DNA from: an uncultured Eubacteriales bacterium
GTDB taxonomy: Bacteria; Bacillota; Clostridia; Oscillospirales; Acutalibacteraceae
Direction of reading: 5' to 3'
Assembly: GCA_934486755.1 (NCBI GenBank)
Contig: CAKSQT010000006.1
Location: forward strand, 1-50,747
Length of the DNA stretch: 50,747 nt
Shown: piece by piece, positions 42,579-50,747 of the stretch
How the letters are laid out: every line of letters begins with the position of its first letter
Position numbering within the stretch: the stretch's first letter is position 1
Made by a program: the position numbers and the translations under genes
The notes under the pieces: model-generated
The model's input: the letters and a program-made list of their open reading frames with translations, nothing else
The model's database searches: none
What the model was told of the DNA's origin: nothing

Positions 42579-44423
42579 TCACTCCTCATTGGCTTTTGGC
42601 ATTTCGGTCATTCTGAGCGTTGTGCAGCCGTAGGGCTTGAACACCTTTTTTTCAGCCTTTGAAACGGGTATTGTGCTTTCAGGTCTTTCCTTGCACACAT
42701 AATTATACCCTTTTTTGTAGTTCCACGGTATCTCTGCCATTTTTGCCGTTATTGTAACGGGCGGTTTGGATTTTGAAAAATATAAGTCCTCGCCTACATT
42801 GTCCTCAAACTCAAAATCGGTGCCTGCAAATGCGTAATTCCACTTTGATTTCGGATATATTTCGTAATCGCAATAGGGATATTTCCGCTCAACGCCGTCC
42901 CTTACGTACTCACGCTTTTGCCAATCCTCGTCTATTCCGAGAGCGTATACAAGCGGGCCTCTTTCGAGAGTATACATATCGCCGCGGTTTTTTAACTTGG
43001 TCTTAAACTCCAAATCTATTTCAATAACTTCGGTACCATCGAATGATTTATCCACTATCATAAATCCGTCCTTTTCCCTGTGCAGAGTTTCGGTCTTAAA
43101 ACCGCAAACGCACTCTGGTATGCGTATCGCGAAGCAAAAATCGGTCTTTTTGTCAACCGTGATTATGTATTTCAGCTTGTTCCTGAACGGATATTGTGTT
43201 TCAAGTCTTATGCAGACGTTTGAACCGTTTATTGCGGTGTTAAGCTCGGACGGCGCAAGCGACGCCGAAATTATCGCGTTATCCGCCTTATAAAAGGTGC
43301 TGAGCGCAAATTTCGGCCAGCCCTGATTGAAGTTTGAGGTGCAGCAGCCAAAGTTAGGTTCAAGACCGAAAATATGTGAGTCGGGCGTGTTGGTTCTGAA
43401 AACTCCCTTTTCACCCATATTAACACAGCCGACCTGATTTGTCTGCTGGTCGTATTGGTGAGTCCACATATCCTCGCTTATTGTGGCAGGCAGCGCGTTG
43501 AAGGCTAACTTTTCAAGCCTGTCGCACCAATATGCGTCCCCTGTTACCGCAAAAAGTATCTCATAGGAATACATCGCCTCAACAACACTGCAAAGCTCTG
43601 CGCCCTGTATGGGACTTGTTCCCGAAAGACATTCATCACCCGTGAAATGCCCCGCGGCGGTTCCGTGGTATTTGTCCAGAAACTCCAACATTTTCTTTGG
43701 GAATTCCGCGTTGCCGAGGTCGGAAATCTGCGAAAGCAGTGCTTCCGATTTTATCGCCATAGCAACGTTTACAACGTGGGTCTCGTGGTTCCAGCCGTTC
43801 TGCGGTTCTTTATAATTGCCCGACTCTATAAGCACCCGATAATTAGTGCCTGCGGCATAGAGCGAAAGTCCGAGTTCAAGGAGCCAATCCTCCCTTACCC
43901 TCTCGTACAGCCAATAAATAGGAATAAGGCACTCATACCACCTTGCGCTTGACCAGCCGTAAATTCCGAAATTTTGAACGTGGTGCTTTACCGCTTTAAG
44001 TCCGCGGTAAACAACGTCCTCTATTCGGGGGTCGGAAGAACATTCATAGTATACCGTAAGCACCTTTAAAATCAAAAAGGCTGTCCAAATATCATAACGG
44101 CACTTTTCCTCCTCGGCGCAGTCGCATATCCAGCCGTCCTCCTCCTGCGAGGCGATAATGCCGTCTATATAGCGTTTGCAGACGCCGATTTTTTCTTCAT
44201 CGTTCAAAAGATAGGCAAGCGGAACAAAACCGTCAAGCCAATAAGGCACGCGTTCCCAGCTTTTTATTTCTCCGCCGACATAAGAGCTGTCCCTTATGTC
44301 GCGCCATATTTTATAAAGGTTGCCCGATAATCCGTCAGCCTGTATTTCAAGCTGTCTTTTGAGCCAACCGCACGGTTTTATTTCCTTTGCAGTAAAAAAT
44401 TTGAGTTTTGCCTCTTTGAACAT
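42579..44423 (-). CDS. GH127 family beta-L-arabinofuranosidase (DUF1680)
   Basis: 614 residues. The zinc/cysteine catalytic set of GH127 is present: Glu276 and Cys278 in GAELCSVVEAM, and Cys360/Cys361 in NFGCCTSN. The surrounding (alpha/alpha)6 barrel has WNHETHVVN and PIQGAE. GH127 enzymes release beta-L-arabinofuranose from hydroxyproline-rich plant glycoproteins or arabinans. No signal peptide, so it acts on imported oligosaccharides. The peptide C gene starts four bases beyond its stop. Confidence 0.88.
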   Translation of the reverse strand: MFKEAKLKFFTAKEIKPCGWLKRQLEIQADGLSGNLYKIWRDIRDSSYVGGEIKSWERVPYWLDGFVPLAYLLNDEEKIGVCKRYIDGIIASQEEDGWICDCAEEEKCRYDIWTAFLILKVLTVYYECSSDPRIEDVVYRGLKAVKHHVQNFGIYGWSSARWYECLIPIYWLYERVREDWLLELGLSLYAAGTNYRVLIESGNYKEPQNGWNHETHVVNVAMAIKSEALLSQISDLGNAEFPKKMLEFLDKYHGTAAGHFTGDECLSGTSPIQGAELCSVVEAMYSYEILFAVTGDAYWCDRLEKLAFNALPATISEDMWTHQYDQQTNQVGCVNMGEKGVFRTNTPDSHIFGLEPNFGCCTSNFNQGWPKFALSTFYKADNAIISASLAPSELNTAINGSNVCIRLETQYPFRNKLKYIITVDKKTDFCFAIRIPECVCGFKTETLHREKDGFMIVDKSFDGTEVIEIDLEFKTKLKNRGDMYTLERGPLVYALGIDEDWQKREYVRDGVERKYPYCDYEIYPKSKWNYAFAGTDFEFEDNVGEDLYFSKSKPPVTITAKMAEIPWNYKKGYNYVCKERPESTIPVSKAEKKVFKPYGCTTLRMTEMPKANEE

Positions 44424-44462
44424 ATTTTTCCCCTTAAAATGCGATTTTGGTGTTTAGGCTAT

Positions 44463-44487
44463 GTTCCCCTCATTTTCAGAGGGGAAC
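44463..44487 (-). terminator. Intercistronic hairpin between lipoprotein and GH127 genes
   Basis: Nine perfect pairs (44463-44471 with 44479-44487) around seven bases, without a U tract. Similar to the hairpin at 49397-49424; more likely an mRNA-stability or processing element than a terminator. Confidence 0.45.
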
Positions 44488-44496
44488 AGAAATTGT

Positions 44497-44877
44497 TTAA
44501 TAATACTCCGTCCAGTCGGGAGTTTTTTGCGAACTGCTGTTTTCACTGCCGCTCGGCTTTTCGTCAGTCCCGGAAGACGCGGAAGGTTCAGCCTTTGACG
44601 GCGCTTTTTCAGAAAACGGGTCCTCGGCGGTATCATCTTCTGCGGCATTTTCCGACTTTGTCGTTTTTTTGCCGCTGTCCGACTTTTGAGATTTGCTGTC
44701 CGACGTGATTGACGAACCTGACTGCTGCGAGCTGTTCGCTGTTTCGGACGTAACACTGCTGCTGTTTAAAACGGAAGAAGTGTTTTTATCCTTGCTTTTG
44801 TTTTTGCCGCCGCAGCCCGTAAGGGCTGCGGTGACTGCTATAAGTGTAATAAGTAAAACTGAAAATAATTTTTTCAT
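44497..44877 (-). CDS. Small Ser/Lys-rich lipoprotein ending in DWTEYY
   Basis: 126 residues. A clear lipoprotein signal (MKKLFSVLLITLIAVTAALT, then GCGG lipobox) precedes ~100 disordered residues rich in Ser, Lys, Asp and Glu. The last residues PDWTEYY resemble the tail of small peptide C (SQWTEYF) encoded two genes downstream. No fold expected apart from the tail, which may be a recognition signal. Gene 6 bases after the stop of peptide B. Confidence 0.7.
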   Translation of the reverse strand: MKKLFSVLLITLIAVTAALTGCGGKNKSKDKNTSSVLNSSSVTSETANSSQQSGSSITSDSKSQKSDSGKKTTKSENAAEDDTAEDPFSEKAPSKAEPSASSGTDEKPSGSENSSSQKTPDWTEYY

Positions 44878-44883
44878 AAAAGG

Positions 44884-45018
44884 TTACCCTTGCTCGTTGT
44901 TCAACTCGTCAAACGGATCTTCGCCTGTATCGTCTCTATCCATTATAGATGTTGAACAAACCTTTTCCTGGGGTCTCTTACTATATATGGTCAAATAAGG
45001 TTTTTCGTATTTTTTCAT
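44884..45018 (-). CDS. MKKEY-type small peptide B (44 aa)
   Basis: The ATG at 45018 lies 15 bases after the stop of the 998-residue protein; a G-rich RBS (GGGGGG) precedes it. The product begins MKKYEKPYLTIYSKRP, has EKVCSTSI and ends GEDPFDELNNEQG. Its length equals peptide A, both have one Cys in the middle (residue 21 or 22) and both end in an acidic stretch closing with NEQG or DEQP. Function unknown. Confidence 0.65.
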   Translation of the reverse strand: MKKYEKPYLTIYSKRPQEKVCSTSIMDRDDTGEDPFDELNNEQG

Positions 45019-45033
45019 AATAATACCCCCCGT

Positions 45034-48030
45034 TCAGTTTGTTGTTCCCACATAGGTATTCAGTATAGTCTTGGCGGTTTCGTTGTCGTCATACTTGCCG
45101 CTTTCAAGAGCCGCCTTTGCAACCTCGGCTATGCTTCTTACATTTGCGGTTTCGTCAAAATCGGAATAGAAGTACTGCTCATCGCCGTTGGCATAAGTTA
45201 CTTTCATATATCCTCTTGCGGCAAAACTGCGTCCGTAGTTGCCCGACTTAATGTTTATCATAGCCGCGGTGTAAACGCCTTTTTCTGCGTCCTGCCACTT
45301 AGTCTGCTTAATATCAAGGCATTTATCCTTGTTTGCGGCGGTGCCTGTTGTGCTGAAATTATCAAATGTGATTTCTTTGCCGTCAACATAGTCGTAAGGA
45401 ACTATAATAGTACCGAGTTCGACTGAGAGACCCGAAGCCTTTAAATTGTTGTAAAGTTCCTTGTTCACGGTGGATTCAAAGCGTATTCCGCCGCCGTTAT
45501 TGACATTTGCAAGTCTTACGGAAGCACCGTTGGTGAGTGTGTTTGGCTTCCTGTTTACCTTGATTGACAGATTTGTGAGTACCGTTGACGGTTCGACTGC
45601 CGCGTCGTGGGTAACACCCGCAGTAGTTATTCTGCCCTTTGTGAACAGACGGCAATAAACAGTACCGTCAACCACATTGGGTGTGTTGTTCTCCACACCC
45701 GTGCAGAACTGACCCGAAATAGTAATAAGATACCAATTGAAGCCCTTTACGGTATTAGCGTCGCCCTGATACTCCATAACAATATTTCTTTCGCCGTAAG
45801 GAACAAACGTACTGTAATTATTGTCGGTTTTAAACCTTGCAAAAGCGGCTTTCGCCTCCGTATTGTTCAGTTTTCCGACATCATCCTTATTCACATACCA
45901 AATCAGGTTATTGTTAAGTGACATCGTGCCGTTGACATCCTTCGGTACATCGTTTGTCGTTGATCTCTCTATATAATTCGGATTGCCGTAATTATTAATT
46001 GAGTACATATCGTAAGATGTATCCTGAGGTATTCTAAGAGTAGGCGAATCAAAGGTCTCTTTGTGCGCCGTAAAGTCGTAAGCACCGTTGACCCATTGAG
46101 GATAGTCGTTTCTTGCATAAAAACTGATAGCGCTCATAGTTGCATATCCTTCGGAATTGATACCGCCGTAGGAATAAACAAATGAGTTTGAGGGTTTATC
46201 ATATCCCGCAACGGGGATTGTGTAACTTATCCTGTCTATTCCGGCGCCGAGCGAAGGACTGCTGATGTAACTTACAACGCCCGTGTCTTTCTGACCCCAC
46301 AGAGTGCCGTCGGCAGCGGTATACCGTTTGCCCGTCTTTGTAAACGTATAGTTTGAAACATTGGTGTATTCTCCGCTGTCAACAAGGGCGTTATAATCGG
46401 TTCTTATTTGTGAAAGTACGGCGCTGTTGCTTACCGCAGAAGAAAAACCTCCCAACGCCTTTACAGCCTTTTCAAGATTTTTAAGCGAAGTTTCAAAAGC
46501 AATATCATTTACTATCTGCTTTTTATTGAGTTCCGTTATACTTGTTGCCGCCGCTACCAGGTCCGTTGCGTCATAGGTTGCTCCCGTCATTAAAGCGACG
46601 GCATTTTTCATAGACTCGATTTTGGCAATCTGAACGTCGGAGAACATTCCGCCGAGTCCGAGACCTATTACCTGCTGTACTTCGTCATACAAATCGGTAA
46701 CCTTATTTGTATCGGTTATGTTTGTGTTTAATTCATTAATACTCTGTGCCGTTGTTATGCTTTCAAGGCTGTGAGCAACGAGATAATCTATAACTTTTTT
46801 TGCGGTTGCAAGTTTAGTCTTGTTCTCGGCGGTAATATACTCGTTGTCGCCGCAGGCAACCGAAAGTGAATAATACTTGTTAATATTATCCGCCATAGAA
46901 ACTGTTATTTTTGAAACGTCAAGCGCACTTGCATAAGCGTCCGCCTCCGCACACTTAACAGCCAAAATCTCGGGGTAACTTACGGTTAAGGTTTTAACGT
47001 GTTTAGTCTTTGGAGTTAAACCGCTGAAATCATTAATATTAATCTGAGCACTCGTAGCAATGATGTCTTTTGTATAACGGCTGTCAGTATAACCGCTTAC
47101 ATTATGATTGCTGCAAAATACCTGATATTCGCTGCCGAGTGAAAGCGAAGCATAGTAAAGAGCGTCATCATATGCTTTATATGAAACTTTTGCCGTCAAA
47201 GTGTAAGGTGTGTAAACACCGTCAACAATTTCGCCGACATAAAAGAGATTCCCTATTTCGGTTGTCGGATTGCCTGCGCTGTCTCTTTTAAAGGGTTCCG
47301 CATATCCTCCGAAAGCCCAGCCGTGTGCGCCTGAGTCGGCAGTAACAAACAGTCTTGGCTGATTTGTATAAGACCCTGCGGCAGCAAGACACACCTTACC
47401 GTCATATGTGTAAAGACCGAACTGTGTGCTGATAACGGGCGGTGCGTCAGTACCGTTCACATTACTTCTTGAAGTCAACACATCCGTAAAGTTACCTTTT
47501 TCGTTATAGTTGTTTTGTTTTACATTGTTGCCGTCCAGATAAAATCCGAGTTCGTCGCCGTATCCCTCGTAAATAAACGTCTCGGTGATTTCGGGGATAG
47601 CGGTACCGTGCTGAACCGTAGTAAAGGTGTAGTTCTTATTTTGGTTCGTTACGGTAGCAAGATATTTGAGCAAATCTTTATCGGCTTCAAAATCCACGAA
47701 AAAACTGCCCTCAGTAAATATCTTAGCGCGTCTTGAACAAGCGTCGAGTTTATTTGCTATGTCGTCATAGCTTTTGTTAAGCTCAGACTTTTCGCTTTCG
47801 CTGAGTGCTTTAAACGCTGTATTAGCGTTGTCGTAATTGTCTGCGGTAGCTTCGGTTACTGCGTCAGTAAGGGCTGCGGGGCCTGATATACCGTTTAATG
47901 AATCAAGTACCGTTTTATATGTGACTTTAAAATCGTCGCTCGCCGCGGTACTGTGAATCATAACCATTGTTGATACCAAAGCGGTAATCAACAAAACAGC
48001 CGTCAGACTTTTTAAACTGATTTTTTTCAT
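45034..48030 (-). CDS. Large secreted surface protein with helical repeats and the same C-terminal domain as 15080-18019
   Basis: 998 residues from the ATG at 48030, which follows AAAGGAGAGG and starts a signal peptide (MKKISLKSLTAVLLITALVS). The body alternates beta-rich modules and helical spacers such as NTAFKALSESEKSELNKSY. The C-terminal ~200 residues (GASVRLANVNNGGGIRFEST, ARGYMKVTYANGDEQYFYS, VRSIAEVAKAAL) align in order with the end of the 979-residue protein. No catalytic signature, dockerin or anchor recognised. A 44-residue MKKEY-type peptide gene follows directly, as in the other copy. Confidence 0.75.
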   Translation of the reverse strand: MKKISLKSLTAVLLITALVSTMVMIHSTAASDDFKVTYKTVLDSLNGISGPAALTDAVTEATADNYDNANTAFKALSESEKSELNKSYDDIANKLDACSRRAKIFTEGSFFVDFEADKDLLKYLATVTNQNKNYTFTTVQHGTAIPEITETFIYEGYGDELGFYLDGNNVKQNNYNEKGNFTDVLTSRSNVNGTDAPPVISTQFGLYTYDGKVCLAAAGSYTNQPRLFVTADSGAHGWAFGGYAEPFKRDSAGNPTTEIGNLFYVGEIVDGVYTPYTLTAKVSYKAYDDALYYASLSLGSEYQVFCSNHNVSGYTDSRYTKDIIATSAQININDFSGLTPKTKHVKTLTVSYPEILAVKCAEADAYASALDVSKITVSMADNINKYYSLSVACGDNEYITAENKTKLATAKKVIDYLVAHSLESITTAQSINELNTNITDTNKVTDLYDEVQQVIGLGLGGMFSDVQIAKIESMKNAVALMTGATYDATDLVAAATSITELNKKQIVNDIAFETSLKNLEKAVKALGGFSSAVSNSAVLSQIRTDYNALVDSGEYTNVSNYTFTKTGKRYTAADGTLWGQKDTGVVSYISSPSLGAGIDRISYTIPVAGYDKPSNSFVYSYGGINSEGYATMSAISFYARNDYPQWVNGAYDFTAHKETFDSPTLRIPQDTSYDMYSINNYGNPNYIERSTTNDVPKDVNGTMSLNNNLIWYVNKDDVGKLNNTEAKAAFARFKTDNNYSTFVPYGERNIVMEYQGDANTVKGFNWYLITISGQFCTGVENNTPNVVDGTVYCRLFTKGRITTAGVTHDAAVEPSTVLTNLSIKVNRKPNTLTNGASVRLANVNNGGGIRFESTVNKELYNNLKASGLSVELGTIIVPYDYVDGKEITFDNFSTTGTAANKDKCLDIKQTKWQDAEKGVYTAAMINIKSGNYGRSFAARGYMKVTYANGDEQYFYSDFDETANVRSIAEVAKAALESGKYDDNETAKTILNTYVGTTN

Positions 48031-48100
48031 TTTAACCTCTCCTTTAAAATAATTTATATATAAACGCGTCTTGCCTGAAAACTCAGGCATACGCGGTATT

Positions 48101-49369
48101 TCAGACTACTCCGTCTTCAATACATTTTTCGACAAACTCGCAGAAAAGCGAATTTGACCAGGTAAACCACGGTCTTGTAAATTTGCTTGGGTCGTTTGAG
48201 TCAAATCCCTCGTGCATAAAACCCGTGTTGCCGTCGGTTGCTGTCATAGTGTCAAGAATTTGTTTCATTTCCGCCTTATCGGTAGAAGTGAGTCCCTGCA
48301 TTGAAAGAGCAATATGCCAGATAAAACCCGGCTTGGTGTGCGGCGAGCCGATACCCTTTGCCGCGGTGCCTTCATAGTAAAATTTATTTTCCTTACTTAA
48401 AAGCAGGCGCCTTGTGTTCAAATAAAGCTCGTCATCAGCTTTAAGATAACCGATATACGGCGCGGATATAAGGCTCGGAATATTGGCATCGTCCATAAAG
48501 GTATAGTCGCCTAAGCCGTTCACCTCGCAGGCGTAAACCTTACCTAAATTCTTATAGTCGATAATGCCGTACTGCTTTATGCCGTTGTCAATTTCCTTGC
48601 GCAGCGCCTTGATTTCGGCTGTAAGCGGATTTTTTTCGCCGAGCATTTCGGCAGCGTATCCGAGAACCGTAACCGCAAACATTTCCGACGGGATATAGTA
48701 GCCGTAGTTACAGCCGTCATCTGACGGGCGGAAGCCCGACCACGTCATACCCGTAGGAACAACAGGCTCTCCCATTCCGTTATTGTGTATCGTATCGGTC
48801 AACCAATTTGTATCCCTAAAAAAGCGGTATTCGCTGTTTTTAAAATGGTCTTGCTCGGATCTCCACACTTTAAGCACGGTTTTGATAACTTCAACAAATT
48901 CATTATCAACAATACTGCGGTCGCCCGTATGCTTCCAATACCTATACAAAAGGCGTATCGGATAGCAAAGCGAGTCAACCTCATACTTATGCTCCCAGAC
49001 CCAAGGACCGTTTTTGGGGCGGTCATCAGTCATTCCTTTGCCGTTCGGTTCCTCATTAAAGGCATTGGCATAAGGGTCGATAAGAATATACTTAAACTGT
49101 CTTCTTATAACGCCCTTAACAATGTCCGCTACCTCGGAGTCTTCGGAAAGCCCAACATAGTGATTGACCTGTGCCGAAGAATCTCTGAGCCACATAGCGG
49201 GAATATCGCCCGTCAGCACGAAATAGGTTCCGTCTTCCTTAGGCACAAGTGCCGAATCAACGGTGCTGGCGTAGCAGTTTGAGTAGAGCTTTGCGAGCTT
49301 GGGTGAATATTTTTCCAATATTTTTGAGTTTTCCTCAATATGCTGTTGAATCTTTTGCGGTATCTTCAT
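48101..49369 (-). CDS. GH125 exo-alpha-mannosidase
   Basis: 422 residues from the ATG at 49369 (AAAGGAGTAGTA upstream). TGDIPAMWLRDSSAQVNHY, FMDDANIPSLISAPYIGY and GTAAKGIGSPHT are the conserved blocks of GH125, a metal-independent inverting alpha-1,6-mannosidase family. No signal peptide, so it should act in the cytoplasm on imported mannose-containing oligosaccharides, from plant or host N-glycans or yeast mannan. Confidence 0.9.
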   Translation of the reverse strand: MKIPQKIQQHIEENSKILEKYSPKLAKLYSNCYASTVDSALVPKEDGTYFVLTGDIPAMWLRDSSAQVNHYVGLSEDSEVADIVKGVIRRQFKYILIDPYANAFNEEPNGKGMTDDRPKNGPWVWEHKYEVDSLCYPIRLLYRYWKHTGDRSIVDNEFVEVIKTVLKVWRSEQDHFKNSEYRFFRDTNWLTDTIHNNGMGEPVVPTGMTWSGFRPSDDGCNYGYYIPSEMFAVTVLGYAAEMLGEKNPLTAEIKALRKEIDNGIKQYGIIDYKNLGKVYACEVNGLGDYTFMDDANIPSLISAPYIGYLKADDELYLNTRRLLLSKENKFYYEGTAAKGIGSPHTKPGFIWHIALSMQGLTSTDKAEMKQILDTMTATDGNTGFMHEGFDSNDPSKFTRPWFTWSNSLFCEFVEKCIEDGVV

Positions 49370-49396
49370 TACTACTCCTTTAAAATTCAATCTGCG

Positions 49397-49424
49397 GTCT
49401 CCCCTTTGCTTTTGAAGGGGAGAC
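49397..49424 (-). terminator. Intercistronic hairpin between dockerin protein and GH125 genes
   Basis: Ten perfect pairs (49397-49406 with 49415-49424) around eight bases. No U tract follows on the minus strand; probably partial attenuation or mRNA protection. Confidence 0.45.
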
Positions 49425-49432
49425 TGACAACA

Positions 49433-50747
49433 TTAATCGCCGTATTTTTCATTGATTGCGGAAATCAGTTCGTACTTGGTAAGACCGTTTTCGATTGCCT
49501 TTGAAACGGCGTTTTTAAATTCCTCCTCGGCGGCTTTTTTAGCCTCCTCCGCTCTTGCGGCAGCCGCCGCCTGTTCAGCCGCTTTTATAGCGTTGATATC
49601 AGACGAGGTGTTATTGGTATTCGTATTATTTGTAACGTTGTTTTCGGCTTTACCGCCGCCTGCAACCACCAAAACACGAATTTCGCCGCAATCTTTAAGA
49701 TTTACCTTGCCGTCGTTATTCACATCGGAGCGTTTAAGCTGTTCTTCATTAAGGGTAACTATATCGGCAAGATACATTCTAAGCAGCGTGCAGTCCTTTA
49801 AGGTCACTTCGCCGTCAAGATTGACATCGCCCAAAATGAATTCGTCTGCCCTGTCATCTAAAATGAGCGCGCGCATATCATAGACCGAGTTTTTAGCGGC
49901 AAAGCTGTTATCAAGGTTTTTATAAGGCTCGTCAACGCTGTTGAATATCAGATTATGGAAAAGAACACCGTCAATTCCCGAGCCGAGATGCGCCGTAGAC
50001 TCGCTGTAAACGCCATACTGTGATTTTGTAAACGAGCAGTTATCAACAAGCAAATCAACAATGTTGCCCGCTTTCGAGGTATCAAGTAACAAATATCTTC
50101 CGCTGAAATCGCAGTTTCTGAACACTACCGAACGGACGTATTTCAGCTGTGTGGCTATTACTTTGAAAGATGTAAAGCCCGAGCCTGTTTCGGTTCCGTC
50201 AGAATGAATATAATATGGGTCGTATATTGTCTTTTCGTTGTTGTACGAAGCGTACCAGTCAACATCGCCCCAACAAGCCCACAAATACTGACCGCCGACT
50301 CTTTGATAAGTGTTGCTGTCGAACACAACTCCCGCAACACCGCCGTAATAGCCGACCGAAGAACCGTTATAGAACCTGTTCCCCGTAAAGTACATACTTT
50401 CTCTTGAACGCCTCATAATAACGCCGCTGTTGCGGTTAGGTTCTACTGTAAATGCGGAATCCAACGTAACTTTATAAACGCCGCTTACCGTTGTTTCCTC
50501 TACATTGGAGGCAATTCTCGTTTGACCGCTGCCCTGACCTGTCACAACATAAATCTGCATATTAACAAGGTTTTGGGCGTTTCTGTTACCAAGCGGCAGG
50601 AAGTATGTTTTGTTTGACGTATCGGAGGTATCCTTATACATACCCGTAAACTTGCTTATTGACGGCGAAAGGTCGGCAACGAACAATTCACGGTTATTGG
50701 TAGTATCATCGTGGATATAGTTGTTATCGTACAGCACGCCTCTGCCC
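49433..50747 (-). CDS. Dockerin-bearing beta-helix protein, N terminus beyond the window
   Basis: The frame stays open to the right edge, so only the C-terminal ~438 residues are seen. YVVTGQGSGQTR and VEPNRNSGVIMRRSRESMYF match the beta-helix part of the 1723-residue protein (TNGQGVGQAR, VNPNRNSEINFSRPRIGMYF). A dockerin follows: GDVNLDGEVTLKDCTLLRMY and SDVNNDGKVNLKDCGEI. Unlike the paralogue it does not end there: an Asn/Thr-rich linker and an Ala/Glu-rich helix (AEQAAAAARAEEAKKAAEEE) add about 75 residues. First visible gene of the second operon. Confidence 0.85.
   Translation of the reverse strand, partial: GRGVLYDNNYIHDDTTNNRELFVADLSPSISKFTGMYKDTSDTSNKTYFLPLGNRNAQNLVNMQIYVVTGQGSGQTRIASNVEETTVSGVYKVTLDSAFTVEPNRNSGVIMRRSRESMYFTGNRFYNGSSVGYYGGVAGVVFDSNTYQRVGGQYLWACWGDVDWYASYNNEKTIYDPYYIHSDGTETGSGFTSFKVIATQLKYVRSVVFRNCDFSGRYLLLDTSKAGNIVDLLVDNCSFTKSQYGVYSESTAHLGSGIDGVLFHNLIFNSVDEPYKNLDNSFAAKNSVYDMRALILDDRADEFILGDVNLDGEVTLKDCTLLRMYLADIVTLNEEQLKRSDVNNDGKVNLKDCGEIRVLVVAGGGKAENNVTNNTNTNNTSSDINAIKAAEQAAAAARAEEAKKAAEEEFKNAVSKAIENGLTKYELISAINEKYGD

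Noticed and set aside
1..50747. CRISPR array
   Set aside because: No series of regularly spaced identical repeats was seen; the repeats found are promoters, hairpins or operators.

Overview
The window looks like chromosome of an uncultured, fibre-degrading member of the Clostridia (an Oscillospirales/Ruminococcaceae-like gut or rumen bacterium). The evidence is AGGAGG-type ribosome binding sites, Firmicutes gene families (YesM/YesN two-component system, LplABC-type sugar ABC transporter), type I dockerin repeats, a cohesin-like domain, and lipoprotein and signal peptides of Gram-positive type. The taxonomic placement is inference.

Region 1 (1-4.1 kb) is ordinary chromosome. It has a tRNA-like 3' end, two alpha/beta hydrolases transcribed divergently, a small lipoprotein and a DUF1015 protein.

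Region 2 (about 4.7-14.85 kb) is an integrated mobile element with almost every gene on the minus strand. It has cut off the 5' end of a polysaccharide deacetylase gene. It carries a large serine recombinase and a tyrosine recombinase, two paralogous ~40-residue proteins, a CHC2-type zinc-finger protein and a prim-pol-like protein (a replication module), an SPL-like radical SAM protein, a broken small gene, a MazF-like toxin, and a Fic + zeta-toxin-like pair. I see no relaxase or conjugation genes. Six operons start from near-copies of one promoter (TTGACG, T-tract, A-tract, then a -10 box); the Fic/zeta pair does not.

Region 3 (14.9-35.1 kb) is a carbohydrate-uptake locus. A leftward operon of about 16.8 kb encodes two sugar permeases, a solute-binding lipoprotein, two C-terminally membrane-anchored surface proteins (one GLUG-like, one with a cohesin-like domain), a LamG-like protein, a 1723-residue beta-helix protein ending in a dockerin, a 979-residue repeat protein and a 44-residue peptide. 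A YesN-type response regulator and YesM-type kinase are transcribed divergently. A bipartite operator (TTGACATT and AAATTGACC, 16 bp apart start to start) lies 39 bp from a TATAAT box both in the divergent promoter region and inside the operon before the 979-residue gene.

Region 4 (35.2-36.5 kb) holds a lone HipA-like kinase gene with its own promoter and terminator.

Region 5 (36.5-50.7 kb) is a second leftward operon that enters from beyond the right edge. It encodes another dockerin beta-helix protein (cut by the window), GH125, a 998-residue repeat protein, a 44-residue peptide, a small lipoprotein, GH127, a 40-residue peptide, an SGNH esterase, a DUF4965-type protein, GH3 and an FAD oxidoreductase. 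The glycosidases lack signal peptides. The inferred scheme is binding and first cleavage at the surface by cohesin/dockerin proteins, import by the ABC transporter, and final breakdown in the cytoplasm. Three short MKKEY-type peptides sit in these operons and are the least explained genes in the window.
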